40,170 nt of DNA from Anaerolineae bacterium (GTDB lineage: Bacteria; Chloroflexota; Anaerolineae; B4-G1; SLSP01), in contig JAFGFI010000239.1 of assembly GCA_016931185.1 (NCBI GenBank), positions 1 to 40,170 of the forward strand, given 5' to 3'. Numbering within the stretch: the stretch's first letter is position 1; the number at the start of each line of letters is the position of its first letter. This document shows positions 7,416 through 15,686 of the stretch, one piece after another. The notes beneath the pieces are model-generated. The model did no database searches and was not told where the DNA came from. It worked only from the letters and a program-made list of their open reading frames with translations. Position numbers and translations under genes: made by a program.

Positions 7416-10334
7416 ATGGCAAGGACGTATGTTTCCCTCGATTTAGAGACGACGGGTCTCGATCCAAATCGCGATGCGATTATTGAGATCGGCGCGGTGC
7501 GTTTTGACGGCGACCGCGAGTTGGAGGCTTTCTCCACGTTTGTGAATCCCGGACGTAGTATTCCGTTGGTGGTTACGGAGCTGACGGGTATTACGAATGC
7601 GGATGTAGAAGGCGCGCCCTCACTGCGGCGCGCGTTGCGCCAGTTGAGCGATTTTGTGGAGCGTGCCCCGGTTGTGGGGCATAATGTGCGCTTTGATCTG
7701 TCATTCCTGCGTAACCACAGTGCGTTGGTGGGTAACCCGGCGATAGACACGTTTGAGTTAGCGGGCATTTTGGTTCCCCATGCCAGTCGCTACAGCCTGA
7801 GCAATCTGGTGAAGGAACTGGGGTTAGATTTCCCGGAGCAGACGCATCGCGCGCTGGATGATGCGCGGATGGCTCACGGCCTCTATGTCACATTGTTGGA
7901 TCGCGCGATGCAGCTTTCCCCTCAAATACTCCAGGAGTTGATGCGCCTGGGATCGCGCATTGACTGGGGTCCGGTGAATTTCTTCCGCGATGCTCACTAT
8001 CTACGGCAGCGACAGGGTTTCCAGGGGGGGATTGGGGCGCAGTTGGCGGCCCGGCGGGGTGTAGATGCAGCCGGCCCGCTCTTTATTGCGCAAGAAGAGG
8101 CTTATGAACCGCTCGAGCCGCGCAGTGAACCGCGTTTGGTGGATATTGAGGCCTTGACCGATCTGCTCGAAGAGGATGGCCCTATCGCTGAGACTTTTGC
8201 CGAGTATGAGTACCGTACCCAACAGGTAGAGATGTTGCAGGCTGTCGCGGAGGCGTTTAATGCGGGGCATCACTTGATAGTAGAAGCCGGGACCGGGACG
8301 GGTAAGTCCCTGGCCTATGTATTACCTGCGATTGAATGGGCAGTGATGAACCGGCAGCGGGTGGTGATCTCGACAAATACTATTAACCTGCAAGAGCAGT
8401 TGGCGGACAAAGATTTGCCGGCCCTGGCAGAGTCACTGTATGAGTTCCGTTACCAGGTACTCAAGGGTCGCTCTCATTATCTCTGCCGTCGCGAATTTGA
8501 GGCGTTGCGACGGCGCGGCCCGCGCAGCCCGGAAGAGATGCGTGTGTTGGCAAAGGTGATTTTGTGGTTACCCAATACGTTGGATGGTGATGGCGACGGC
8601 TTATTTTTGCCCACCAATGAGGAACGCGCGGTATGGCATACGATTTCTGCCGCGAACGAGGCATGTGATCCGGAACATTGTCCGTTTCACCAGGGAGACC
8701 GCTGTTTCTTCACGTTAGCGCGGAGCCGGGCGGAGAGCGCGCATTTATTGATTGTGAATCACGCATTGTTGCTGGCGGATATTGCATCCCAGAACCGTGT
8801 ACTGCCGGAGTACGAATTGTTAATTATAGATGAAGCGCATCATCTCGAGGATGCAGCGACCGATTCCCTGCGCTATTCGGTGAGTTGGCCGATGTTGCGG
8901 AAGACATTGGATGATTTATTGCAGACAGGGGGGACATTCCCCGGTGTGCTATCCGAAATTGCAAATGCGGCGGCTTCCTTGCCCAACAAAGTCCGTGTTG
9001 TGTTAGATGATGCCGTAGTGCGGCTGCAGGATGCTGGAGATTTGGTGCAGCGGCAGGTAGAGACGGTTTTCGACACTGTAGATATGTTTCTGCGTGAGAA
9101 TGTGAACACCAACACTCAGTACGGGGCACAGTTGCGGGTCACGGAGCGGACGCGCCAACAGCAGGGATGGGATGATGTGCGTCTGTTGTGGTTGCAGGTG
9201 GCGCCGCATTTTCAGACGGTGGTTGAAGGTTTGGCGCAGCTCGCCGGTGGATTGGAAGATTTGAGTGTGACCAAATCATCAGAGGTCACTGATTATCTGG
9301 ACAATGTTCGCGTGCGACTGCTAGGCGGGATGCGCCAGTTGTTAGAGGCGCACGCACAACTGCACCGCTTCATTGCCGAGCCACGCGAGGGGGATATTTA
9401 CTGGCTTGAAGTCCGTAACCAATACCCATTCACTTTTAATATTGTGCCGCTGCATGTGGGAGCGATGTTGCAGAAATATCTTTTCGAGGAAAAACGTTCC
9501 GTTGTGCTAACGTCGGCCACATTGCGGGTGGCCGGTTCCTTTGATTATCTACGCTCGCGACTGGGCGCGGTAGGGGCGGAGGAATTGGCGGTAGGATCTC
9601 CTTTTGATTATCAATCGGCGGCTCTGCTCTACGTGCCCACGGATATACCGGAGCCACGCAATCATGGGTATCAGCAGATTGTAGAGCAATCGTTGATCGA
9701 GCTGTTTGTGGCAACTGAGGGGCGCGCTTTAGCCCTGTTTACGTCTTACAGCCAGTTGCGCGCGACGTCGGATGCCATTCGCGGCCCGTTAGCGCGGGCG
9801 GGGATTACACTCTATACCCAGGGGGAGGGGAGTTCTCGCGCGCAGTTATTGGATAATTTTCGCAAGGGTGAGAAGTCTGTGTTGTTGGGGACCCGTTCAT
9901 TTTGGGAAGGGGTGGATGTGCCGGGTGATGCGTTGTCGTGTGTCGTCATCGTCAAATTGCCGTTTGACGTGCCTAGCGATCCCGTCGTCGCAGCGCGGTC
10001 CGAGGGCTATGAGGATTCTTTCAATGAATATATGGTTCCGGAGGCTATCTTGCGTTTTATGCAGGGTTTTGGCCGCTTGATCCGTACTGCGACCGATCAA
10101 GGGATCGCGGTTGTACTTGACCAGCGGCTGTTGACGAAACGGTACGGACAAAGTTTCCTGGATTCGTTGCCCGACCCGCAAATCCGCCGTGGTTCGCGCA
10201 AACAGTTAGCGGACATTGCAGCGCGTTGGTTAGCCAATCAGCCACTGCCGGTGGACCCCATCGCCGATTCCGATCTCGACAGGCCTTGGTCCGTTCCACC
10301 TCCCGAAGACCCGCCCTGGTTCTGGGGAGCGTAG
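7416..10334 (+). CDS. dinG: DnaQ exonuclease-DinG helicase fusion
   Basis: A 972-residue protein. Residues 1-175 are a DnaQ-family 3'-5' exonuclease (SLDLETTGLDP with D10/E12, then ELTGI, GHNVRFDLSFL and HRALDDARM). The remainder is an XPD/DinG superfamily 2 helicase: Walker A EAGTGTGKS (about residue 290), LKGRSHYLC with three further cysteines (ACDPEHCPFHQGDRC) forming the Fe-S site, DEAH in IIDEAHHLEDAA (about residue 471), LTSATL, TRSFWEGVDVPGD, and QGFGRLIRT. This layout matches the Firmicutes-type DinG nuclease-helicase, expected to act on R-loops or repair structures. ATG is preceded by AAAGGAG. A second DinG gene without exonuclease lies at 21453-23678. Confidence 0.92.
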   Translation: MARTYVSLDLETTGLDPNRDAIIEIGAVRFDGDRELEAFSTFVNPGRSIPLVVTELTGITNADVEGAPSLRRALRQLSDFVERAPVVGHNVRFDLSFLRNHSALVGNPAIDTFELAGILVPHASRYSLSNLVKELGLDFPEQTHRALDDARMAHGLYVTLLDRAMQLSPQILQELMRLGSRIDWGPVNFFRDAHYLRQRQGFQGGIGAQLAARRGVDAAGPLFIAQEEAYEPLEPRSEPRLVDIEALTDLLEEDGPIAETFAEYEYRTQQVEMLQAVAEAFNAGHHLIVEAGTGTGKSLAYVLPAIEWAVMNRQRVVISTNTINLQEQLADKDLPALAESLYEFRYQVLKGRSHYLCRREFEALRRRGPRSPEEMRVLAKVILWLPNTLDGDGDGLFLPTNEERAVWHTISAANEACDPEHCPFHQGDRCFFTLARSRAESAHLLIVNHALLLADIASQNRVLPEYELLIIDEAHHLEDAATDSLRYSVSWPMLRKTLDDLLQTGGTFPGVLSEIANAAASLPNKVRVVLDDAVVRLQDAGDLVQRQVETVFDTVDMFLRENVNTNTQYGAQLRVTERTRQQQGWDDVRLLWLQVAPHFQTVVEGLAQLAGGLEDLSVTKSSEVTDYLDNVRVRLLGGMRQLLEAHAQLHRFIAEPREGDIYWLEVRNQYPFTFNIVPLHVGAMLQKYLFEEKRSVVLTSATLRVAGSFDYLRSRLGAVGAEELAVGSPFDYQSAALLYVPTDIPEPRNHGYQQIVEQSLIELFVATEGRALALFTSYSQLRATSDAIRGPLARAGITLYTQGEGSSRAQLLDNFRKGEKSVLLGTRSFWEGVDVPGDALSCVVIVKLPFDVPSDPVVAARSEGYEDSFNEYMVPEAILRFMQGFGRLIRTATDQGIAVVLDQRLLTKRYGQSFLDSLPDPQIRRGSRKQLADIAARWLANQPLPVDPIADSDLDRPWSVPPPEDPPWFWGA

Positions 10335-10337
10335 GAT

Positions 10338-10377
10338 AAGTAGGGGAGCATGGGGGCAAGGGTGACAGGGTGATGTG
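10338..10377. repeat. Five octamer repeats
   Basis: Consecutive 8-mers AAGTAGGG, GAGCATGG, GGGCAAGG, GTGACAGG, GTGATGTG directly after the dinG stop. The same G-rich octamer family sits inside the second dinG gene at 22551-22590. Confidence 0.65.
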
Positions 10378-10421
10378 ATAACCCTGTACCGATCGCTGAT
10401 TATCGAATTACCGGTTGATCC

Positions 10422-10449
10422 TAACTCTTAGCTCATAACTCATAACTTT
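10422..10449. repeat. Four heptamer repeats before plsX
   Basis: TAACTCT, TAGCTCA, TAACTCA, TAACTTT run head to tail and end just before the plsX Shine-Dalgarno. Confidence 0.7.
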
Positions 10450-10465
10450 TTTCAAGGAGGGTACG

Positions 10466-11515
10466 ATGCGTATTGTTGTGGATGCTTTTGGTTCGGATGA
10501 TTGCCCCGGTCCAGACGTGGAGGGGGCGGTACTGGCAGCCCGCGAGTGGGGGGATGAGATTATTCTCGTGGGACCGGAGGACCGCACGCGGCAGGAGTTG
10601 GCGAAACACGATACCACCGGCTTAAATATTCGCGTGGTACACGCGCCGGAGGTACTCACGATGGAGGATCATTCCGGTCAGGTGAAGGAAAAAGAGGATT
10701 CTTCCATCCGGGTGGGGATGCGGATGGTGAAGCAGGGGGAGGCCGATGCGTTTGTGTCGGCGGGCAATACCATCGCCGTGTTGTCCTCCGCTATTTTTGA
10801 TCTGCGGCGCATCCGTGGTATCCGCCGTCCGGCCCTGGCGACGCGCTATCCGGTTGGCTTCCAGCCGGTATTGCTCCTGGACATTGGGGCGACCGCCGAT
10901 CCCAAGCCGGAGTATCTGCTGCAATTTGCTCAGATGGGGGCGATTTACGCCGAAAAGGTGATGGGCATTTCAAATCCCCGCGTCGGGTTGTTGGCGAATG
11001 GGGAAGAGGAAGAGAAAGGTACGATGGTACTCCGCGATACCTTTAAGGTTTTTAAGGAAAGCGCCCTTAATTTTGTGGGTAACGTGGAACCTAAAGAGGT
11101 GACTAAGGGGGAAGCCGACGTTGTGGTGACGGACGGATTTACGGGCAATATTATGGTGAAGACAACCGAAGCCGTTGCGGCTTTCCTGGGCCGGCTGGTG
11201 AAGCGCGAGTTTCTCGGCAGTACTTTGGGCAAGGTAGGCCTGGTTTTGATGATTCCCGGCTTGGTGTTGGCTTTGCCGGGTTTGCTGTGTCTGTGGCCGT
11301 TCTTGAAGCGCATATTTAAACGGCTGGATTACGCCGAGTATGGTGGCGCGCTGTTGTTAGGTGTGGACGGCGTGGCGATTGTGGGGCATGGTCGCTCCAA
11401 TGCGAAGGCGATCAAGAGCGCGATCCGCCAGGGGCGTGAGGCGGCGGCAGGACAGTTCATTGAGGCGATCAAGGCCGGACTAGACGAACGCCGGGCGGCC
11501 ACTAACAGTGACTGA
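10466..11515 (+). CDS. plsX: Phosphate acyltransferase PlsX
   Basis: A 349-residue enzyme that converts acyl-ACP to acyl-phosphate for glycerolipid synthesis at the membrane. Family signatures are IVVDAFGSD at the N-terminus, SAGNTIAVLSSAIFDLRRI, LLDIGATADPKPEYL, ANGEEEEKGT, VVVTDGFTGNIMVKT, and the C-terminal LDYAEYGGALLLGVDGV and HGRSNAKAI. The start is supported by AAGGAGG 7 nt upstream. Just before the LDYAEYGG block, residues about 258-280 are strongly hydrophobic (LVLMIPGLVLALPGLL) where the family usually has an amphipathic, lysine-rich helix. It could be a stronger membrane anchor. The gene overlaps fabF by 8 bp, indicating co-translation. Confidence 0.93.
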   Translation: MRIVVDAFGSDDCPGPDVEGAVLAAREWGDEIILVGPEDRTRQELAKHDTTGLNIRVVHAPEVLTMEDHSGQVKEKEDSSIRVGMRMVKQGEADAFVSAGNTIAVLSSAIFDLRRIRGIRRPALATRYPVGFQPVLLLDIGATADPKPEYLLQFAQMGAIYAEKVMGISNPRVGLLANGEEEEKGTMVLRDTFKVFKESALNFVGNVEPKEVTKGEADVVVTDGFTGNIMVKTTEAVAAFLGRLVKREFLGSTLGKVGLVLMIPGLVLALPGLLCLWPFLKRIFKRLDYAEYGGALLLGVDGVAIVGHGRSNAKAIKSAIRQGREAAAGQFIEAIKAGLDERRAATNSD

Positions 11516-12755
11516 TCGGATTCGCGTAGTCATTACCGGCATTGGCGCGGTCACACCGTTAGGACTGACGGCGCGGGAAACATGGGACAAATTGTTGGCC
11601 GGGATCTCCGGGATCGGTCCGATTCAAGCATTTAACCCTTCGCACCTGCCGGTGCGGATTGCCGGTGAGGTTAAGAATTTTGATCCTAACCGTTATATCG
11701 CCCGCAAAGAAGCGCGGCGGATGGCGCGCTGTTCCCAGTTGGCGGCGGCGGCGGCGCAGATGGCCCTGGCCGATGGTAGCTTGTCGGTGCCCGTAGCAGA
11801 TGCTGAACGGGTGGGCACAGTCATTGGTGTTGGGATGGGAGGACTGGACTGGGCGTTACATCACAGCCGGAAGTTCTGGGAACAGGGATTACTGGGTGCG
11901 AGTCCATTCGCGCTGGCATCATCATTACCTAATATGCCCTCGTATCACGTGAGCTTGTTGGCAGGCGCGATGGGGCCGATTACGACGCCGGTCGCAGCGT
12001 GCGCGACCGGCTGCCAGGCAATTGGAGAAGCGATGGAGATGATCCGCCTGGGCCGCGCCGATGTCATGATCGCGGGAGGGGCGGAGGGATTGGTTCACGA
12101 GATCCCCATTGCTGGGTTTGCCGTGATGCGTGCGCTTTCGCAGCGGAATGACGAGCCGGAGCGTGCCAGCCGTCCTTTTGATAAGGACCGGGACGGATTT
12201 GTGTTCGCGGAAGGGGCCGGGGTTGTGATCCTGGAACGGCTGGAGCACGCGCTGGCGCGGGGGGCGCATATTTACGCGGAAGTGGCGGGCTACGCTTTTT
12301 CATCAGACGCTTATCATATCGCACAACCCGATCCTGAAGGTCAGGGCGCACAGCGCGCTATGCGATGGGCATTGGCGGATGCCGGCGTCGCGCCGGGGGA
12401 TGTGGATTACGTGAACGCGCATGGCACGGGCACGCCACTCAATGATGCAGTTGAGACGCGCGCGATCAAGCAAGTGTTTGGCGAGCACGCATATCGCCTG
12501 GTTATCAATTCGACCAAGTCTATGATTGGGCACACGATGGGCGGCGCGGGGGCGATAGAGGCAATTGTGACGGCGCTATCATTGCAAGAGGGCGTTATGC
12601 ATCCGACGGCCAACCTGGAAACCCCGGACCCTGAATGTGATTTGGATTACATTCCCGGTGGGGTGCGCTGCCTGGAGGCACGTGTGGCTCTCAAGAACGC
12701 CTTCGGTTTTGGCGGTCAAAATGCCTGCCTGGTTTTGCGGAAATGGGAGAACTAA
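11508..12755 (+). CDS. fabF: 3-oxoacyl-ACP synthase II (FabF)
   Basis: A 415-residue condensing enzyme of fatty-acid elongation. The catalytic triad is present: C165 in AACATGCQAIG, H305 in VNAHGTGTPLND and H342 in SMIGHTMGGAGAIEA. The glycine-rich C-terminus GFGGQNACLVL is typical. The start is GTG at 11508 inside the last codons of plsX, so translation is likely coupled; no other start fits. An acpP gene, often placed between plsX and fabF, is absent here. Confidence 0.93.
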   Translation: MTDRIRVVITGIGAVTPLGLTARETWDKLLAGISGIGPIQAFNPSHLPVRIAGEVKNFDPNRYIARKEARRMARCSQLAAAAAQMALADGSLSVPVADAERVGTVIGVGMGGLDWALHHSRKFWEQGLLGASPFALASSLPNMPSYHVSLLAGAMGPITTPVAACATGCQAIGEAMEMIRLGRADVMIAGGAEGLVHEIPIAGFAVMRALSQRNDEPERASRPFDKDRDGFVFAEGAGVVILERLEHALARGAHIYAEVAGYAFSSDAYHIAQPDPEGQGAQRAMRWALADAGVAPGDVDYVNAHGTGTPLNDAVETRAIKQVFGEHAYRLVINSTKSMIGHTMGGAGAIEAIVTALSLQEGVMHPTANLETPDPECDLDYIPGGVRCLEARVALKNAFGFGGQNACLVLRKWEN

Positions 12756-12783
12756 AACGTGAAACGTCATGTGTGAGACGTGA
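12756..12783. repeat. Four heptamer repeats after fabF
   Basis: AACGTGA, AACGTCA, TGTGTGA, GACGTGA directly follow the fabF stop codon. Confidence 0.6.
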
Positions 12784-12877
12784 GTTTTGTAAATTTTGCA
12801 GATTGCATAAATATTACTGAGTTATGTTGTAGTTTTTTTTACATATTATGCTTAATTTTATTTGATTGAGGTGTCGC

Positions 12878-13564
12878 ATGCGTATTATAGCAGATGCGCG
12901 CCGCATTAAGCGGCGCACGCGGGTGGGCGAGATTTCCCCGCTGTTGGGGTTAGCGGTGCTGATCGGTTCAACAGTGTTGCTCTTTGTGGCACGTGAGCAG
13001 ATGTGGCTGACAATGATCCTGGTGTGGGTAGGTTTTGTTTTTTCCTTGATCGGCAGTTATCTTGGGGAGCGCTACGTGGGGCCGTTGGCTCATCATAGGG
13101 CAGTGCCGGAGGCATTGGAGAAACTTGACGATGACTACGTCCTGCTGATGTACAAGACACCTGTGGCATTTGTGCTGGTGGAGCCTGGTGGCTTGACGGC
13201 CGTTATGGCGAAGTCGCATAGTGGCGCGGTAGCATTTAAGGATGGCAAGTGGCAGCATCACGTGTCTATGCGTTTCTTCCGGCGCATGGCGGGGCAAGAG
13301 AAGCTAGATCGCGTGGAGCGTGATGCAGCTCTGGAGCTTGAAATGTTGCAGGAGTACCTGGCAAAACGGCTGCCGTCAGATGTGAAGATTCCGGTGCGCA
13401 CCGTTCTTCTGTTTGTTCATCCCGACGTGCAACTCGAAACGCGAGACGCGCCGCTCCCGGCCTTCAAGGGCGCGCAATTGGCCCGTTGGTTGCGCAAAAG
13501 TGGTAAACAACCTGAACTGCCAAAGGCAACGCAGCAGCAGTTGGCAGAGGTATTGGACGGGTAG
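12878..13564 (+). CDS. Two-TM membrane protein with NERD-like cytoplasmic domain
   Basis: A 228-residue protein. The N-terminus is basic (DARRIKRRTR), then two transmembrane helices follow at about residues 20-37 and 43-65. A soluble domain comes next with DDDYVLLMYKTPVAFVLVEPGGLTAVMAKSHSG, a long helix and PVRTVLLFVHPDVQLE. The pattern of a private-gene-product strand followed by a late hydrophobic strand with HPD resembles nuclease-related (NERD) domains, but the usual catalytic Asp/Glu-x-Lys set is not clear, so nuclease activity should not be assumed. ATG at 12878 is preferred over TTG at 12866; GAGGTG precedes it. The 122-bp upstream gap is AT-rich and may hold its own promoter. Confidence 0.55.
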   Translation: MRIIADARRIKRRTRVGEISPLLGLAVLIGSTVLLFVAREQMWLTMILVWVGFVFSLIGSYLGERYVGPLAHHRAVPEALEKLDDDYVLLMYKTPVAFVLVEPGGLTAVMAKSHSGAVAFKDGKWQHHVSMRFFRRMAGQEKLDRVERDAALELEMLQEYLAKRLPSDVKIPVRTVLLFVHPDVQLETRDAPLPAFKGAQLARWLRKSGKQPELPKATQQQLAEVLDG

Positions 13565-13580
13565 GGGAGCAATGTAGGAT

Positions 13581-14069
13581 ATGCCCAGATCACAGTGCAT
13601 CATCCATAGAGAAAACAAGCTGTTGATGGTCCAGCATCGTCATCGCGGCCAGACGTGGTGGTGTTTGCCGGGGGGCGGGGTGGAACCAGGAGAAACACCT
13701 GCAGAGGCCGCGCTCCGCGAATTGCGGGAGGAGTGTTGTGTGGACGGCGTCATCGTCCGTCAAACCAGCCATGTGATATATGCGGCGGACGATGAGACTT
13801 ATACCTTCCTCGTAGATATCGGCGATCAAACGCCAACGATGGGTGCAGACCCAGAGCTACAAGCAACTGAACAAGTGTTGGCAAGGATGGCATGGCTTAC
13901 CCTTGCCGAGATTCCGGAGCGCGACCGGGCTTTTTTGTGGGCCGCCGGTTTGCTGGGCGTCGCGGCGTTTTTTACCGAGGTATCCCGGTGGGGTGATAGC
14001 GTGAGCTACCCTGGGATGGAAGGTACATCTATTTTCGGAGGTGTACATGAAGGTCAACTCATATCTTGA
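13581..14069 (+). CDS. NUDIX hydrolase
   Basis: A 162-residue protein that should hydrolyse a nucleoside diphosphate linked to another moiety. The NUDIX box reads G32-x5-E38-x7-R46-E47-L-R-E50-E51-C-C: all metal-binding acids are present, but the usual glycine near the end is Cys. The C-terminal half is divergent (WLTLAEIPERDRAFLWAAGLL). It starts 16 bp after the preceding gene and its 3' end overlaps the next gene by 23 bp, so the two are probably co-translated. The substrate is unknown. Confidence 0.85.
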   Translation: MPRSQCIIHRENKLLMVQHRHRGQTWWCLPGGGVEPGETPAEAALRELREECCVDGVIVRQTSHVIYAADDETYTFLVDIGDQTPTMGADPELQATEQVLARMAWLTLAEIPERDRAFLWAAGLLGVAAFFTEVSRWGDSVSYPGMEGTSIFGGVHEGQLIS

Positions 14070-14889
14070 CGCGGGAGCATTTCTCAAAGATACGCAGGAG
14101 GCATTGGAGTCTAATGGGGCCGTCAATAGCTTGATGTTGGGCGTCTGCCAGCGACTTGCGCGTCACCCGGAGCAAATCACGATTCCCCCTTGCCTGAAAG
14201 CCGTTGTGGATGAAAAAGGCGTGGTGTTGGCGGCGATGATGACCCCGCCGCAGAAGCTGGTGGTGTACGGGCGCCGGTGTGGTCTGGAAGTGGGGGCGAG
14301 GTTACTGGTTGAGGAATTGGTCGGGGAGGCGTGGGAGATCCCCGGCGTATTGGGACCACAGGAAGCCGCGCGCCACGTTGTAGAGGAATGGGGGGCGGTG
14401 AGTGGGACAGACTATCATTTAGAATTGCAACAGTGGGTATATGTGTTGCGAGAGGTCAAGATGCCCGTGCCGGCGCATGGACGATTGCGATTGGCCGAGG
14501 CGTCGGACATAGCGTGGGTGGCCCCGTGGCGGTATGCATTTCATGTAGACATTTTTGGCGCCGCGGACCGCGAGGCGGAATATAGGGCAGCAGAATCTGC
14601 TATAGCACGTCAAGATATGTACTTGTGGGAGGATAAGCAGCCTGTTTCGATGGCAATGAAAACCCGGCCTACAGGAAACGGGATCAGTGTGAGCCTGGTC
14701 TACACGCCACCGGAACTGCGCGGACGGGGCTTTGCGACCGCGTGCGTCGGTGAATTGAGCCGGCTGTTGCTTGCTTCGGGGTGGGGGTATTGCGTCTTGT
14801 TCGCGAATGTGGCTAACGTGACTGCAAATCGCGTCTATCAAAAAATTGGCTATGAACCGGTGGGGCTTTATGATGAATACATCTTTTAG
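14047..14889 (+). CDS. GNAT-family acetyltransferase
   Basis: A 280-residue protein. The C-terminal half is a GNAT domain with the acetyl-CoA-binding motif A (SLVYTPPELRGRGFATACVGELS; the R-G-R-G-F-A loop) and the final motif ANRVYQKIGYEPVGLYDEY. The N-terminal half (about 1-145) is a divergent second domain, as in two-domain GNATs of unknown substrate. ATG at 14047 is chosen over GTG at 14041 because GGAGG ends 5 nt upstream of it. It overlaps the NUDIX gene by 23 bp. Confidence 0.85.
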   Translation: MKVNSYLDAGAFLKDTQEALESNGAVNSLMLGVCQRLARHPEQITIPPCLKAVVDEKGVVLAAMMTPPQKLVVYGRRCGLEVGARLLVEELVGEAWEIPGVLGPQEAARHVVEEWGAVSGTDYHLELQQWVYVLREVKMPVPAHGRLRLAEASDIAWVAPWRYAFHVDIFGAADREAEYRAAESAIARQDMYLWEDKQPVSMAMKTRPTGNGISVSLVYTPPELRGRGFATACVGELSRLLLASGWGYCVLFANVANVTANRVYQKIGYEPVGLYDEYIF

Positions 14890-14901
14890 CTGGCTGTACG
14901 T

Positions 14902-14956
14902 TGCGACAGAACTGCGACAAAGTTGTGACACGCTGGTGAAGGGCTGTGGTTAAGAT
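14902..14956 (+). promoter_or_regulatory. Three 11-bp-phased direct repeats and -10 box of the two-component operon
   Basis: TGCGACA at 14902 and 14913 and TGTGACA at 14924 are spaced exactly 11 bp apart, the geometry of PhoB/OmpR tandem sites. A TAAGAT -10-like box begins 27 bp after the start of the third repeat (14951), and the repeats cover the -35 position. This suggests an activator site for the response regulator encoded immediately downstream. Confidence 0.65.
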
Positions 14957-14989
14957 GAAGGTGTTGGATGCACACATTCGCGAGGTGTT

Positions 14990-15685
14990 ATGACGAAAAT
15001 TCTTTTAGTTGAAGACGCGCAGGATCTAGCGCAAGTTGTGTTGCGCGATTTGCGGGCCGAAGGGTATGATGTACTCCATGCTGCCGACGGTCTGACTGCG
15101 CTTGTCCTTCACGCAAAGCATGAGCCGGACCTGGTCATCCTGGATTGGATGTTGCCGAAACTCGACGGCCTGGAAGTGTTGCGGCAGATCCGGCAAAGTT
15201 CACCGGTGCCGGTGTTGATGCTCACCGCGCGCACAGAGGAAACCGATCGTGTGGTGGGCTTGGAAGTTGGCGCGGATGATTACCTCACCAAACCCTTTGG
15301 AATGCGGGAACTTATCGCGCGCGTGCACGCGCTGCTGCGCCGCATTGCGCACGTGCAGCAAATCTTAGCGGCCGACCGCGAGTTGGAGCGTGACGTATTG
15401 CGTTATGAGTCGCTTTCACTTGAGCCGGAAGGTTATCAAGCCATACTTGATGGCGCACCCCTCGATCTTACCCGTACCGAGTTTGATTTGTTGCATCTGT
15501 TGCTGCGCAATCCGGGCCGTGTATTCAGCCGTACTTATCTGTTGGATACCGTCTGGGGTGAGAATTATATCACCGGCGACCGCTCTGTGGATAACGCCAT
15601 TCTCCGGCTCCGCAGAAAGCTTGGTAATCTAGGGGATGCCATCGAGACGGTGTGGGGTGTAGGATATAGGTTGCGAAAAGTATAA
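14990..15685 (+). CDS. OmpR/PhoB-family response regulator
   Basis: A 231-residue two-domain regulator. The receiver domain has the acidic pocket (E8/D9), phospho-acceptor D52 in VILDWMLP, T79 in LMLTA and K101 in LTKPFG. The C-terminal winged helix shows LDLTRTEFDLLHLLL, then VFSRTYLLDTVWG and the recognition helix region DRSVDNAILRLRRKLG. ATG is preceded by GAGG. One base separates its stop from the kinase start, so they form a coupled pair. Direct repeats upstream and before the microprotein at 17372 are its likely binding sites. Confidence 0.95.
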   Translation: MTKILLVEDAQDLAQVVLRDLRAEGYDVLHAADGLTALVLHAKHEPDLVILDWMLPKLDGLEVLRQIRQSSPVPVLMLTARTEETDRVVGLEVGADDYLTKPFGMRELIARVHALLRRIAHVQQILAADRELERDVLRYESLSLEPEGYQAILDGAPLDLTRTEFDLLHLLLRNPGRVFSRTYLLDTVWGENYITGDRSVDNAILRLRRKLGNLGDAIETVWGVGYRLRKV

Positions 15686-15686
15686 T

